A stretch of DNA of 64,000 nt from positions 124,001-188,000 of the forward strand of contig NZ_CP041360.1 in NCBI RefSeq assembly GCF_006965485.1, in the 5' to 3' direction. Positions 36,961 to 46,797 of this stretch are shown here, piece by piece. The notes beneath the pieces are model-generated. The model saw only the letters and a list, made by a program, of their open reading frames with translations, was not told the DNA's origin and did no database searches. Each line of letters opens with the position of its first letter. Positions within the stretch are counted from its first letter, which is position 1. Source of the stretch: Spirosoma sp. KCTC 42546 (lineage in GTDB: Bacteria; Bacteroidota; Bacteroidia; Cytophagales; Spirosomataceae). Position numbers and translations under genes: made by a program.

Positions 36961-38225
36961 AACTGTCTTTTTATATAGTACTAGGCTCATTAGTTATACT
37001 CTTTGACGGCTGTCGAAAGACCTATGAAGCAATCGTTCCCTATGACTTTACAAACCAACCGGGTTCAGGACAATTTGTGCCGGCTATTCGGAAGTCAATG
37101 GAAGGTGTTTATACCATTTCAAACGGAGCCAGCCAATTTGGCGAGCTGGCGGCTTTAAAATGGACCTACCTGCTTAATGGAGCCGATACCACTCACTATC
37201 TATCCATTTTCACCGGCACTGATGCTACTTATTTTAATCTGGAAAGTGCGCCCGATGCCGACAGTCTGGTGTTGAACGGCTATTGGCGTAAGCTGGTGAA
37301 TGAGGAAATTGGTGAAGTTCGCCTGATTCTGAGGGAGAAGCATAACGGAAAGCTGCAACTCTTCAAGGGTAGTTTAGCCCAAGGCGACACGCTGGTTGTA
37401 GATGGATTATACGGTGATAAATCCGCAGAGCCTAATCATCAGATTACCCTAACCTATAACCGACCCTTAAACCCCAGGCCATTTTCTATCATGGCCCACC
37501 GGAGCGGTGGACGAACATCGGACCTGTTGCCTGCTTCAGAAAATTCTATAGAAATTATTAAGCTGGCTTCCCGGCTGGGCGCAACAGGGATTGAAATTGA
37601 CGTGCGCTATACCAAAGATGGTGTTCCCATTTTATACCACGACAATACCCTGAATCTGCGGCTCATTCAGAAAAGCGGCCTGACTGGCCCTGTTGAAGAC
37701 TATACCTATCAGCAACTGAGTACCCTGGTTCGGCTGGTTAATGGGGAGAAAATTCCGACTCTTGAAGAAGCGCTGGAAACGGTTGTCAACAACACATCCC
37801 TGAATTTTGTCTGGCTCGATACCAAATACATTGGGCCAATGGATAAAGTACAGGCTCTTCAGCAGAAATACCGGCAAAAAGCGATTCTGGCCGGTCGTAA
37901 CTTACGAATCGTGATTGGCTTGCCCAGCACAGAGGCTGTAGATTCTTATCAGGCACTGGCCGATAAGGCAAACACGCCCATTTTGTGCGAGCTGGATACG
38001 GCTATTACAAAAGGATTAGGTGCTCGTATCTGGGCACCTCGCTGGACACTTGGCCCTCAAACGGAGGAAGTGCTGGCCATGCAGGCGGCTGGCCTGACGG
38101 TTTTCGTCTGGACACTCGATGAGCCTGAATTTATTCGGGAGTTTATTAGTCAGAATCATTTCGATGGTATTCTGTCTAACTATTCGCCAGTGGTTGCGTA
38201 TTATCATTATATCGAACAACAGTAA
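36957..38225 (+). CDS. Glycerophosphodiester phosphodiesterase lipoprotein
   Basis: 422 residues starting at GTG overlapping the previous stop. A lipoprotein signal ends at ILFDGC (Cys19). Residues 30-175 are a beta-rich N-terminal domain of unknown role. The GDPD barrel runs from about 178: AHRSGG, ENS, EIDVRYTKDGVPILYHDNT, LDTKYIG and a final VWTLDEPE, with catalytic His and acidic metal ligands present. It should hydrolyse glycerophosphodiesters to glycerol-3-phosphate at the outer membrane or periplasm. Its coupling to a barrel and a metallophosphatase fits a phosphodiester scavenging operon. Confidence 0.9.
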   Translation: MKLSFYIVLGSLVILFDGCRKTYEAIVPYDFTNQPGSGQFVPAIRKSMEGVYTISNGASQFGELAALKWTYLLNGADTTHYLSIFTGTDATYFNLESAPDADSLVLNGYWRKLVNEEIGEVRLILREKHNGKLQLFKGSLAQGDTLVVDGLYGDKSAEPNHQITLTYNRPLNPRPFSIMAHRSGGRTSDLLPASENSIEIIKLASRLGATGIEIDVRYTKDGVPILYHDNTLNLRLIQKSGLTGPVEDYTYQQLSTLVRLVNGEKIPTLEEALETVVNNTSLNFVWLDTKYIGPMDKVQALQQKYRQKAILAGRNLRIVIGLPSTEAVDSYQALADKANTPILCELDTAITKGLGARIWAPRWTLGPQTEEVLAMQAAGLTVFVWTLDEPEFIREFISQNHFDGILSNYSPVVAYYHYIEQQ

Positions 38226-38229
38226 GCGC

Positions 38230-38895
38230 ATGACTATCCGTTTACAAACAATACTAGGGCTGGTTTTTCTGTTTAGTATGAACCTGACCGTACAGGCACA
38301 ATCGAGAACTCGCCGAATGCGCCAGTTGCCCGTTTTAACGGATACAACACGCGGGCCTTATACGATTGTCGTATCGGCCGGTGGCGGGTTATCTTATTAC
38401 TCAACACATCTGGGAGTTCCGGCTGCGTTGGAGCAGACCCATGTTAGTCGGTTTGGAGTTCCGGGATCACTGCGTGTGATGTGGTATCCCGATCATCGGC
38501 TACGAGTGGGGCTGGAAACGGGCTGGACAACGATGTATAGTTACCGGGGGCAAGTGGCAGGCGACAATGCCCATGTATATGTGTCGGCTGTTCCAATTCT
38601 GCTGGTATTCTCGATGCCGTTGGCCTGGTTAAGGGGAACGGATAAAAGCCTGGTCCGTCGGCTTGCCATAACCGCCGGAACGGGTATGTATGTGAATCAC
38701 TCGCGGCTCGATTATGCCGGAACCGTGTTCAGCAATACAAATAGTCTGGGCTGGATGGCTGCCGCTTCGTATACGTACCCCATTGGACGCAAGTTTCGGG
38801 TGGCGGGTGAGTTAAAGTGGTTCGATGCCGTGGCGGCTGAAAACGCTGCGTTTACCGCAGAGCTTCAGCTGGTATGGCGGGCATTTTCCTGGTAA
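38230..38895 (+). CDS. Predicted outer-membrane beta-barrel protein
   Basis: About 221 residues from MTIRLQTILG, 4 bp after the previous stop; the frame is open farther back but only this start gives a signal peptide (ending VQAQS). Gly-rich strand repeats (IVVSAGGGLSYYSTHLG, LRVGLETGWTTMYSY) and a final LQLVWRAFSW strand indicate a small barrel. Third gene of the operon. Confidence 0.75.
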   Translation: MTIRLQTILGLVFLFSMNLTVQAQSRTRRMRQLPVLTDTTRGPYTIVVSAGGGLSYYSTHLGVPAALEQTHVSRFGVPGSLRVMWYPDHRLRVGLETGWTTMYSYRGQVAGDNAHVYVSAVPILLVFSMPLAWLRGTDKSLVRRLAITAGTGMYVNHSRLDYAGTVFSNTNSLGWMAAASYTYPIGRKFRVAGELKWFDAVAAENAAFTAELQLVWRAFSW

Positions 38896-38908
38896 CTGGA
38901 AGCACGTT

Positions 38909-39781
38909 ATGGAACAAGATACAAACAAACGCGAAATTCTGTTTTTAAGCGATACACAGGCTCCCATGTGGGTAGAACGCCTGGTGCTGCGAACGCATCA
39001 GAATACAAAAGCAACCCAGGCAATTTTCAACGAAATCCTGCGAATTCGTCCGGCTGTGCTGTATTGGCTGGGCGATATTGTTTCTCTGGGGTATCGCAAC
39101 AATAAGTGGCGGATCATTGACCGGTTCCTATTACAATGCACAGAGGTCCGAACGGCCGTGTATGCTATCATGGGAAATCATGATGTGATGGGCCGCCCCC
39201 GAAAGGGCGCTAAGAATTTCCAGCAGCGATTTCCTGAACACATTCATACGGGCTATGTAAAAACTACCGATGAGATTGCCGTGGTGATGCTGAATTCCAA
39301 TTTCAGTACGCTCTCCATTGCTGATCTGGTAACGCAACAAACCTGGTATGAGCAAACGTTAAAGGATCTGGATAACGACCCATCGGTAAAAGTCGTTATT
39401 GTGACTTGCCACCACGCGCCCTATTCGAACAGTAAATTAGTGGGTTCGTCTAAACTGGTGCAACAACGATTTGTGCCACCGTATGTCAAATCGCAGAAAG
39501 CACGCTTGTTTATTACGGGCCACTCGCATGCCTTTGAGCGGTATGAATTTGAGGGAAAAACATTTCTGGTTATCGGCGGTGGCGGTGGATTGCGTCAGCC
39601 CCTCAATACCTCGCCAAGTCGTTTGCCCGATTTAGCTTTAACCTACAAACCAATGTTTCACTACCTCGCTGTTCGGCGAGAAGGTGATGGTTTAGTGTTG
39701 AAGTCATACTGTCTCAAAAATGATTTTTCAGGTTTTTCTGAGGGGTATCAATTCGAAATTCCATCCGAAGTATCCGCCTGA
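38909..39781 (+). CDS. Calcineurin-type metallophosphoesterase
   Basis: About 290 residues from MEQDTNKRE, 13 bp after the previous stop. Metal-site motifs are LSDTQ, WLGDIV, MGNHDV, TCHHAP and TGHSHAFE. The first motif has Gln where DxH is usual, as in some DTQ-type phosphoesterases. No signal peptide, so it acts in the cytoplasm. It would be suited to removing phosphate from a product imported through this operon; that link is inferred. Confidence 0.88.
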   Translation: MEQDTNKREILFLSDTQAPMWVERLVLRTHQNTKATQAIFNEILRIRPAVLYWLGDIVSLGYRNNKWRIIDRFLLQCTEVRTAVYAIMGNHDVMGRPRKGAKNFQQRFPEHIHTGYVKTTDEIAVVMLNSNFSTLSIADLVTQQTWYEQTLKDLDNDPSVKVVIVTCHHAPYSNSKLVGSSKLVQQRFVPPYVKSQKARLFITGHSHAFERYEFEGKTFLVIGGGGGLRQPLNTSPSRLPDLALTYKPMFHYLAVRREGDGLVLKSYCLKNDFSGFSEGYQFEIPSEVSA

Positions 39782-39848
39782 GCGGCTCAGCAAAGGTATC
39801 AGGGCTTTATACTTACAACTGATTCGCCATTGCTAGGGTCTGGTAGGT

Positions 39849-40214
39849 ATGAAACGAACATTAGCTGGCTTGCTTCTTTTTAGTACATTGTTTAGCTGCC
39901 ACAAGGAGTCCAGTGTATTTGGTAGCATTGCCAACTGTCAGGTAGCAAACCCGCTCCTTGATTTACCCTGGCTGAAACGTATTATAAATGAACAGTCTGT
40001 TCCTTATCTACAAATTGAGCAGGGACAGTACCAGCAGAAAACGGTTTATATTGTTAGTACCTGCGGTTTATGTTTTGCGGGAGGGATTGCTACTGTTTAC
40101 CAGTGTGATGGTGCTGAAATCTGTCATACTGGCACCTATATACTGGAACCAAATCCATCATGCAGACAGCTCAACGAGGCAATCACCGATAGAAAAGTAT
40201 TGTTAAGCCGATAG
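39849..40214 (+). CDS. Small Cys-containing lipoprotein
   Basis: 121 residues. The lipoprotein signal ends at LFSC (Cys17). The mature part includes LLDLPWLKRIINEQ and several cysteines (VSTCGLCFAG, QCDG, ICHTG, PSC), consistent with disulfides in a periplasmic or outer-membrane protein. I recall similar short lipoproteins across Cytophagales; function unknown. Its stop directly abuts the stop of the convergent gene. Confidence 0.75.
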   Translation: MKRTLAGLLLFSTLFSCHKESSVFGSIANCQVANPLLDLPWLKRIINEQSVPYLQIEQGQYQQKTVYIVSTCGLCFAGGIATVYQCDGAEICHTGTYILEPNPSCRQLNEAITDRKVLLSR

Positions 40215-41039
40215 TCACTCTTCATTCAGCATACCAGCGCCTAAGGTCGAAAACAGCGTTTGCCAATACTGCGTTACGGCAGGGTTGTTTTCTTTAATGG
40301 ATGCATTGGGTTCGAAGGGCAGAATCATCGTAATATCGGGGCTGCCAATGGTGTATCGCTTGAGCTGCTCGGCATCGGCTTTGGCCCATTCGTCGGCCTG
40401 AGCGTTGTCTTTTGGGGCTTTTACCTGAAAATCGCGTCGTCCCGGTCCTTTCACACTCTCGATCATATCGCTCAGGTAATAGACCTTGACCGTTGCACCG
40501 GTTTCATTCGCTTTCGCAATAACGGGCAAGCTGGCCCAGATGTCCGTTTCCTGATTCGACTTCCCCGTATTTTGAGCAACTAATTGCTGGAGCACCCGCT
40601 GCCGTATCTGCGCTTTTTCACGCGTCAGCATCAAATTGAATTCAGTTTCGGCGGCTTCCCGATCTGTTGGGCTAGCCGCTGATACGTCCTCCATTTCAGA
40701 ACGAACAGTCAAATTCAGCGCACGAGCTTTGGACGTATTTTCATGGATGAAGTACACGTCAAGTTTATCGCCTTTCTGGCGAATGTTTTCGTCAATAATG
40801 GCGGTTAGTGCCTGTTGGTATTTCTGAGCGACAAACGCTTTATTGACATTGACACTACGAGTCTTATCCAGAAAAATCAAAGTGTAAACGGGCCCATCGG
40901 TAAGGGTTTTCGTTTTGTCGCTACCATCGGAACAGGAAAAGAAAAGGCTAGTACACAGAGAGAAAAAGAGGATGAGCGTGGCACGAAGATTTCGTTGAGT
41001 AGCTCTTGTATATCTCTGTGGCATAACAAATTGTTGCAT
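40215..41039 (-). CDS. Lipoprotein with a VWA-like domain
   Basis: 274 residues; an internal ATG 15 bp in also works. A lipoprotein signal ends at LFFSC. The mature part begins YTLIFLDKTRSVNVN, which has the position of a VWA metal-site strand though the usual DxSxS is altered (DKTRS), then VYFIHEN and a later VYYLSDMIES, matching VWA strand order. A binding or sensing role is likely. It lies 4 bp downstream of the gene at 41044 on the same strand, so the two are co-transcribed. Confidence 0.65.
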   Translation of the reverse strand: MQQFVMPQRYTRATQRNLRATLILFFSLCTSLFFSCSDGSDKTKTLTDGPVYTLIFLDKTRSVNVNKAFVAQKYQQALTAIIDENIRQKGDKLDVYFIHENTSKARALNLTVRSEMEDVSAASPTDREAAETEFNLMLTREKAQIRQRVLQQLVAQNTGKSNQETDIWASLPVIAKANETGATVKVYYLSDMIESVKGPGRRDFQVKAPKDNAQADEWAKADAEQLKRYTIGSPDITMILPFEPNASIKENNPAVTQYWQTLFSTLGAGMLNEE

Positions 41040-41043
41040 AAGC

Positions 41044-42000
41044 TTAGTTGATTAATTCCTTGCGTAACGTGCTGTCGGCGGGGGCTTTATGATTCCAGTA
41101 ATCCGTTTGACTCGTCTTCTTAAGAACTGCCCGCGAGGTCAGAAGGTTATCTTTGGTGTCGTAGGTTTCTTCCCAGCCAACAATTTTATGCGGGAACAGC
41201 TTCTCGAAAATAATTACCAGTGTCCGGTCGTCAGTTGGGTATTCAATAGTGTACGATTTAAGAAACGTACCCGGATACAGAACGCCTTCGTAGTTGGCCA
41301 GGGTGGCTTTGGCGGGTAGTGGTTCGAGCGATTTGTGCCGTAAGTGCACGGCCATTGTGCCGGGAATCAACTGGATTTCGCCCGTAGGCAATTTGTCCGG
41401 ATTCAGCCGAATACGGTTCCAGAGTTCATCTTCGAATAGCGCTTTGGCAATGGTATAATTTTCGTCAACCGCTTTTTCCTGATAAGACTTGCCACTTACC
41501 TGATACCCATTGTTGCGGTAGTTCACCTGCAGATAGCTGTGACCATCCCACTCCTGATCAGATAGGCTGACTTTCAGTGTATTCGGGAAAAGGGGCGGGC
41601 CATCAGTACGGGCGTTAACTGGTGTAAAAACAGAGGTAAGAAGGGAATACTCATAAAGCCCGGTTGAAAATTTTTTTGAATAGGATGTCTTCAGAACGGG
41701 TATGGTGTTGTCACCTTTTTCAGCTCTCACCTGCTTGTCGGGCCGGAAATCTTCGGTCATGAAGATCAGCATGGCCTCTCCGGCATTCAGGGCACCGTTT
41801 TTAGCCTGCTTAAGTTGGTAGGTATTCAACTCGGCTTTTCCCGAAAACCAGTAGCTGGTGAATTCGGCTGGCAGTGTATCTGCTGGTTTTGGTTTTGTAT
41901 CGGGTTGTTTCTGAAAAATAGTTGCTTTCTTAACGAAGGCAACTACCACGGCTAGTATCAGAACAATCAGCAGGAAATTTTTGGTAATAATCTGTTTCAT
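41044..42000 (-). CDS. Membrane-anchored periplasmic protein of unknown function
   Basis: About 318 residues from MKQIITKNFLLIV. One N-terminal hydrophobic segment (NFLLIVLILAVVVAFV) anchors or exports it. The conserved-looking stretch TSYWFSGKAELNTYQLKQA and then AMLIFMTEDFRP is shared with Bacteroidota proteins sometimes mislabelled as septum inhibitor Maf; it has none of the Maf nucleotide-binding motifs. It is first in a two-gene minus-strand unit with the VWA-like lipoprotein. Confidence 0.7.
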   Translation of the reverse strand: MKQIITKNFLLIVLILAVVVAFVKKATIFQKQPDTKPKPADTLPAEFTSYWFSGKAELNTYQLKQAKNGALNAGEAMLIFMTEDFRPDKQVRAEKGDNTIPVLKTSYSKKFSTGLYEYSLLTSVFTPVNARTDGPPLFPNTLKVSLSDQEWDGHSYLQVNYRNNGYQVSGKSYQEKAVDENYTIAKALFEDELWNRIRLNPDKLPTGEIQLIPGTMAVHLRHKSLEPLPAKATLANYEGVLYPGTFLKSYTIEYPTDDRTLVIIFEKLFPHKIVGWEETYDTKDNLLTSRAVLKKTSQTDYWNHKAPADSTLRKELIN

Positions 42001-42087
42001 AAGATGCCAGCTTCGATCCGGCCACATTGCAAAAGTCAGGCAGATTCGTTTATCTTACAACTGTTTACCAAAACGATTTGCCCAATC

Positions 42088-43719
42088 ATGATACAACCTC
42101 TCGCTCGACTCTTCTTTATTCTTCACTTTTCACTCATCACACTTCACGCCCTTATTGCTCAGGTCGAAAAATCACCGCCACGGCATGAAGGCGATGGCCC
42201 GTTTGGGAAACTCATCATTCGGGGTGTTACGCTGGTCAACAGTACAGGTGCCCCGCCGGTTGGACCCGTCGACATTGTGGTCGAGAAAAATAGGATTACT
42301 CAGATCCGTCAGGTGGGCTATCCTGGGGTTCCAATCGATCCGCGAAGCCGGCCACAGGCTTCGCCTGGCGATAAAGAACTAAACTGTGAAGGCATGTACC
42401 TGATGCCGGGTTTTGTGGACATGCATGGTCATATTGGCGGACAGGCGCAGGGAGCGAATGCCGAATATGTGTTTAAACTCTGGCTAGGGCATGGTATCAC
42501 TACCATCCGTGATCCATCCTGCGGAAACGGTCTCGACTGGGTACTTGAGCATCGGGCTAAAAGCGAACGGAATGAAATTACGGCCCCTCGCATCAAAGCG
42601 TACACCGTGTTTGGGCAGGGGTCAAAAGAACCCATCAGTACGCCCGAACAAGCCCGTGCCTGGGTACAACAGAATGCCAAACGTGGTGCCGACGGCATTA
42701 AATTCTTTGGTGCTGAGCCGAACATATTTCGGGCAGCCCTGGAAGAGAACAAGAAACTTGGTCTTCGGTCGGCTTGTCACCACGCCCAACTGGAGGTAGC
42801 CCGTATGAACGCCCTTGCCACCGCCAAAGCCGGGCTGACTTCACTCGAACACTGGTATGGCCTCCCCGAAGCTCTTTTTGAGGACAAAACCGTACAGAAT
42901 TACCCGGTTACCTACAATTACAGCAATGAACAGAACCGATTTGAGGAAGCGGGAAATCTTTGGCAGCAAGCGGCTAAACCGGGTTCTGATCGCTGGAATA
43001 AAGTGATGGATGAACTCATTGCGCTGGATTTTACCCTCGATCCAACGTTTAATATATACGAAGCCAACCGGGAATTGATGCTGGCCCGGCGCGCCGAGTG
43101 GCACGAAGATTACACCATGCCGAGCTTGTGGCGGTTTTATGGGCCAAGTCGTATTTCGCATGGGTCGTATTGGCAGTCGTGGGGTACGGAGCAGGAGGTG
43201 GCCTGGAAAAAGAATTACCAACTCTGGATGGCGTTTATTAACGAGTATAAAAACCGGGGTGGACGCGTTACGGCAGGGTCAGACTCCGGCTTCATCTATC
43301 AACTTTACGGATTTGCCTACATCCGCGAACTCGAACTCCTGCGCGAAGCTGGTTTCCATCCGCTCGAAGTAATTCGGGCTGCCACTTTAAAAGGTGCCGA
43401 AGCACTTGGAATGGCCGATCAGATTGGTTCGGTTGAGGTTGGCAAACTGGCCGATTTTGTGATTGTCGATCAGAATCCACTGGCGAATCTGAAAGTTCTT
43501 TATGGAACGGGAGCCATTCACCTGAACGAAAAAAACGAAGTTGAGCGCGTGGGTGGCGTAACCTATACCGTAAAAGATGGCATTGTGTATGACGCCAAAA
43601 AACTTCTGGCCGACGTTCGTAAACTGGTAGCAGACGCCAAGCTGAAAGAAAATTTCGAGATTACTCAACCGGGCGTTCCGGCTAAGGCAGGGAAAGTGGG
43701 TGGAGGGAAAAATGACTAA
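42088..43719 (+). CDS. Secreted amidohydrolase
   Basis: About 543 residues from MIQPLARLFFILH, with a signal peptide ending near IAQ. Amidohydrolase-1 features: FVDMHGHIGG (first metal His pair), KFFGAEP, RSACHHAQ, SLEHWYG, AGSDSGF (metal Asp) and the terminal GSVEVGKLADFVIVDQNP strand. It should hydrolyse an amide, cyclic amide or dipeptide-like substrate in the periplasm. It shares a divergent promoter region with the gene ending at 42000, and converges on a kinase across a long hairpin. Confidence 0.88.
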   Translation: MIQPLARLFFILHFSLITLHALIAQVEKSPPRHEGDGPFGKLIIRGVTLVNSTGAPPVGPVDIVVEKNRITQIRQVGYPGVPIDPRSRPQASPGDKELNCEGMYLMPGFVDMHGHIGGQAQGANAEYVFKLWLGHGITTIRDPSCGNGLDWVLEHRAKSERNEITAPRIKAYTVFGQGSKEPISTPEQARAWVQQNAKRGADGIKFFGAEPNIFRAALEENKKLGLRSACHHAQLEVARMNALATAKAGLTSLEHWYGLPEALFEDKTVQNYPVTYNYSNEQNRFEEAGNLWQQAAKPGSDRWNKVMDELIALDFTLDPTFNIYEANRELMLARRAEWHEDYTMPSLWRFYGPSRISHGSYWQSWGTEQEVAWKKNYQLWMAFINEYKNRGGRVTAGSDSGFIYQLYGFAYIRELELLREAGFHPLEVIRAATLKGAEALGMADQIGSVEVGKLADFVIVDQNPLANLKVLYGTGAIHLNEKNEVERVGGVTYTVKDGIVYDAKKLLADVRKLVADAKLKENFEITQPGVPAKAGKVGGGKND

Positions 43720-43726
43720 AATTGAG

Positions 43727-43769
43727 TTGTGCCATACGCTATATCCCCAAGATATAGCGTATGGCACAA
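43727..43769. terminator. Long bidirectional hairpin between convergent genes
   Basis: TTGTGCCATACGCTATATC (43727-43745) is a perfect 19-bp reverse complement of 43751-43769 with a 5-nt loop. It sits exactly between the convergent amidohydrolase and kinase stops. There is no clear T run, so it is either a strong transcript-end hairpin or a dispersed palindrome. Confidence 0.8.
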
Positions 43770-43771
43770 CG

Positions 43772-45058
43772 CTAAAACTCAACTGTTACAGTGGTTCCCT
43801 GGCCGGGGATACTGTCAATGAGCAGTTGGCCTTTGTTTAGCCGTACAAACTCCCGGCTAATTTCCAGACCCAGGCCAGTACCTTTCTCACCCGCGGTACC
43901 ATAGCTTGTAGCACCAATGCTGGTTGTCTGCTCCAATTGTTCGGCAGCAGTCATGCCTATACCTGAGTCCTGAATAATAAACTGAGACCGGCCGTTTTGC
44001 TGACGCGTACTAAGTTGGATGTGCCCACCTTTAGGCGTAAACTTAATGGCATTGTGGAGCAGATTACGCGCTATAATCGTTACCTGATGCTCGTCGGCGG
44101 CAACGGGGGCCGTTTCATAATGTGTTGTTACCGTTAACTGCTTGCCGGGAAGTTCGGCACTGTAGAGTTGAAGGATGGATTCGCCTATTTCCGACAAATC
44201 GAAGTGCGTCGGATGAACGCGTATGCCTCCCCGCTGGAGTAATGCCCAGTTTAGCAGATTATCCAGCGTAACGAACACCCCATCGACCGTTTGCTGCAAT
44301 TGAGCGCTTGCCTTCTCATACTGCTGGGCAGTTGCATATCCCTTCTGTACATTCATGAGCTGAATTTTGAGACTCACAATGGGGCTGCGAAGATCATGGC
44401 CTATTATGGCAAAGAGTTTGTCCTTTACGTGGTTGAGTTCGCCAAGCTCATGGTTTTTCTGTTGTAACTGTTTGTATTGTTGTTGTACAACCTCCTGAAT
44501 AGTACCGGCTATTTTCTTAACGGTGTAGGTAACATAAGTAAGTACAATAAAGACGCCTATACCAGAGTTGAATTGTCCAATTTCAAAAGGAAGATTTAAC
44601 TGCCTAAATACGAGTAGTCTGGCTGTTGCATAACTAATTGCCATTAAAATTGAGACAATCACCGATATTTTACCTTCCAATAAAAGTATTGAAAAGAGAG
44701 CAATCATGATAAAATACATCTCAATGTGTACATCTACGTGGGCCAGCAGTCTGGTATAAAGACCCCAGACTGCTGCGACGTACATCGTACTGATCCAATA
44801 CCATGAAGCAAGCTTTAATTTATATCGATAGGTTAACCATAGAGTTGGGAATACATATAAAGAAATGGTTACCAGATTGTTAAGTGCTCGGTCATAGTTT
44901 TTGAAAACAAGGTTGATGGCTATCAGAAGTGCCAACAGCGGTATACCAAACCAACCAATATTAACTAACGTTACAAATCTGACCTGATCAAACGTAGGAA
45001 GTTCATCAAGGCGCTCTTTCGGATAAAGTCTTGCCCAAAGACGAGTTGCCCAGTTCAT
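43772..45058 (-). CDS. Membrane sensor histidine kinase
   Basis: 428 residues. The first 190 hold about six hydrophobic segments, an MASE-like integral sensor with no periplasmic domain. A short coiled coil (VVQQQYKQLQQKNHELGEL) follows, then HisKA with His in IGHDLRSPIV near residue 222 and a HATPase domain (NLLHNAIKF, DSGIGMT, GTGLGLEI). The LytTR regulator ends 7 bp upstream on the same strand, so the two form a single two-component operon. Confidence 0.93.
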   Translation of the reverse strand: MNWATRLWARLYPKERLDELPTFDQVRFVTLVNIGWFGIPLLALLIAINLVFKNYDRALNNLVTISLYVFPTLWLTYRYKLKLASWYWISTMYVAAVWGLYTRLLAHVDVHIEMYFIMIALFSILLLEGKISVIVSILMAISYATARLLVFRQLNLPFEIGQFNSGIGVFIVLTYVTYTVKKIAGTIQEVVQQQYKQLQQKNHELGELNHVKDKLFAIIGHDLRSPIVSLKIQLMNVQKGYATAQQYEKASAQLQQTVDGVFVTLDNLLNWALLQRGGIRVHPTHFDLSEIGESILQLYSAELPGKQLTVTTHYETAPVAADEHQVTIIARNLLHNAIKFTPKGGHIQLSTRQQNGRSQFIIQDSGIGMTAAEQLEQTTSIGATSYGTAGEKGTGLGLEISREFVRLNKGQLLIDSIPGQGTTVTVEF

Positions 45059-45065
45059 AGCACGG

Positions 45066-45803
45066 TTAATTATTGGTAACTACGACACCTGCTTGTTGCA
45101 TAAACTGGAGTACAGCCGGGCGGTATGTGGTGCCAATTGGGAACTTTTTCGTTGACACTTGCACATGGTTGGCTTCCAAATTGCTAAGATGCTGGACATT
45201 AATAATGAAGGACTTATGTATTCTAACAAAGCGGTCGCTGGGTAATTCGTTTTCCAGCGTTTTTAAACGCTGATTCAATACTACGGGACCATTCTGCGTA
45301 TATACTTTTATGTATGTACCGTAGGCTTCAGCGTATAAGATATCATCGAGTACAAATCGATTCAATTTCCGGCCCGATTTAAAGAACATGTGCTTTTTTT
45401 CTTCGACGACTGGAGCTGGCTCTACCACCTTCGTAACAACGGGTTGGGGCTGGAGAGCTAATGCCCGACGAATACCCCGTAAAAAACGGAGGTAATCAAA
45501 TGGTTTAACCAGAAAATCGGCAACTGAATCCAGGTCGTAACAGGATATGGCTGGCTCAACGTGAGCACTTATCATAATAACAGGAGGTAGATTGATCAGA
45601 CCCTGAAGGAGTTCGACTCCGGTCATACCCGGCAGATTATAATCTAAAAGCAGGAGATCGACGCTGGTATTATTCAGTAGTGAAAAGGCCTCCATGGCCG
45701 TGGAACAAACTAACGGTGGCTCAAAAAGAGTTGTCTGAGCCAGATACGCCCTAAGTTGATCAACAAAGGCGGAATCATCCTCAACAATAAGACACGAATA
45801 CAT
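45066..45803 (-). CDS. LytTR-family response regulator
   Basis: 245 residues in the standard order: a receiver (LIVEDDSAF, Asp in LLLLDYNLPG near residue 50, VIMISAH, Lys in FLVKPFD) and, from about 135, a LytTR DNA-binding domain (YAEAYGTYIKVYT, FVRIHKSFIINVQHLSNLE). It is the partner of the kinase immediately downstream. LytTR regulators bind direct repeats upstream of targets; none was identified here. Confidence 0.95.
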   Translation of the reverse strand: MYSCLIVEDDSAFVDQLRAYLAQTTLFEPPLVCSTAMEAFSLLNNTSVDLLLLDYNLPGMTGVELLQGLINLPPVIMISAHVEPAISCYDLDSVADFLVKPFDYLRFLRGIRRALALQPQPVVTKVVEPAPVVEEKKHMFFKSGRKLNRFVLDDILYAEAYGTYIKVYTQNGPVVLNQRLKTLENELPSDRFVRIHKSFIINVQHLSNLEANHVQVSTKKFPIGTTYRPAVLQFMQQAGVVVTNN

Positions 45804-46797
45804 GAGAAGTTACGGTTTATAACAAGTTACTTGGTAAAGACCATAAATATCAGGCCAAAATGACTGAATAAGTTATGGTTAATGGCATAAAAAAGATTTT
45901 TACTGTCAGTAACCGCTAATATGCATAGAATAAGGGCTTATTGATATACTAACAAGTGTATTGTTATATCAATATTTTATTGAATAATATACATAGGAAA
46001 GATTTAGTGCCAAACTTAAAAGGTGCAAACGTAGCAGGTATTCTCAACCCAGATAGCCATGCTAGCCGTAGTGAGTGAGCGGGTAGTACGAAGGGTTAAT
46101 AGGTAAGAAAGTGTGAATGAGTTCTGTTGATAGGTAACATATAATTTGCATTAAATATAGGATCAGTCTTTGTCATAAAGTATAAGTAAAATAGTGGTCA
46201 GATTGGGCGCTATAAATATCGGGCCAAAAATCAATGTCGCTCTGAATACCAATGACCTAAACCTTCAGATTTTATCATCTAAAAGCGGTGAATTGGCCCT
46301 TATAACGCTGTTTTGGCGTTGAAAAGAAGTGAATAGACGCGTGTATGTTTTCTGGAAACCATCCTACACATCTCAGTATCGTTCACAAGGGAAAATGCCA
46401 TATACGTATACTAAAAACAGCTGTATACCTATAATTTCTTCTAAAATGGCCTAAAGTAAATCTTACTAGGACGCATTGGCATCAGTTTGGCTAACCATAT
46501 AGTAACTGATATCTTATAATGAATACCTATTTCTAGAAAAAGAATCGGTTTTAGTATAATGATCAATATTTGTCACTAAGAGCTGTATAAATGAGTATAT
46601 ATTTGCGCGACTACATACACTCATGGTGGGTATATCGTTGATTGACACCACAGATTACAGGTTTCTGAGTATGTAATACGATTCGCCGTTCGGTGCCTGG
46701 TCACAAGGTTTTTAGTGCAACACCCACCGGTTACTTGTCAATGATCTTGAAAGAGTTTTACGCTATTGAAAACTTATATAAGCAACCGGTTAATATC
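45804..46797. other. Gene-poor AT-rich gap
   Basis: Nearly 1 kb with no convincing reading frame on either strand and higher A+T than its surroundings. A loose inverted TTGATATA/TATATCAA pair near 45941-45972 is the only structure I noticed. It precedes a broken surface-protein gene and may be decayed sequence of the same region. Confidence 0.5.

Noticed and set aside
41044..42000. Maf septum-formation inhibitor
   Set aside because: Related proteins sometimes carry this label, but none of the Maf nucleotide-binding motifs is present and the protein has an N-terminal membrane segment.
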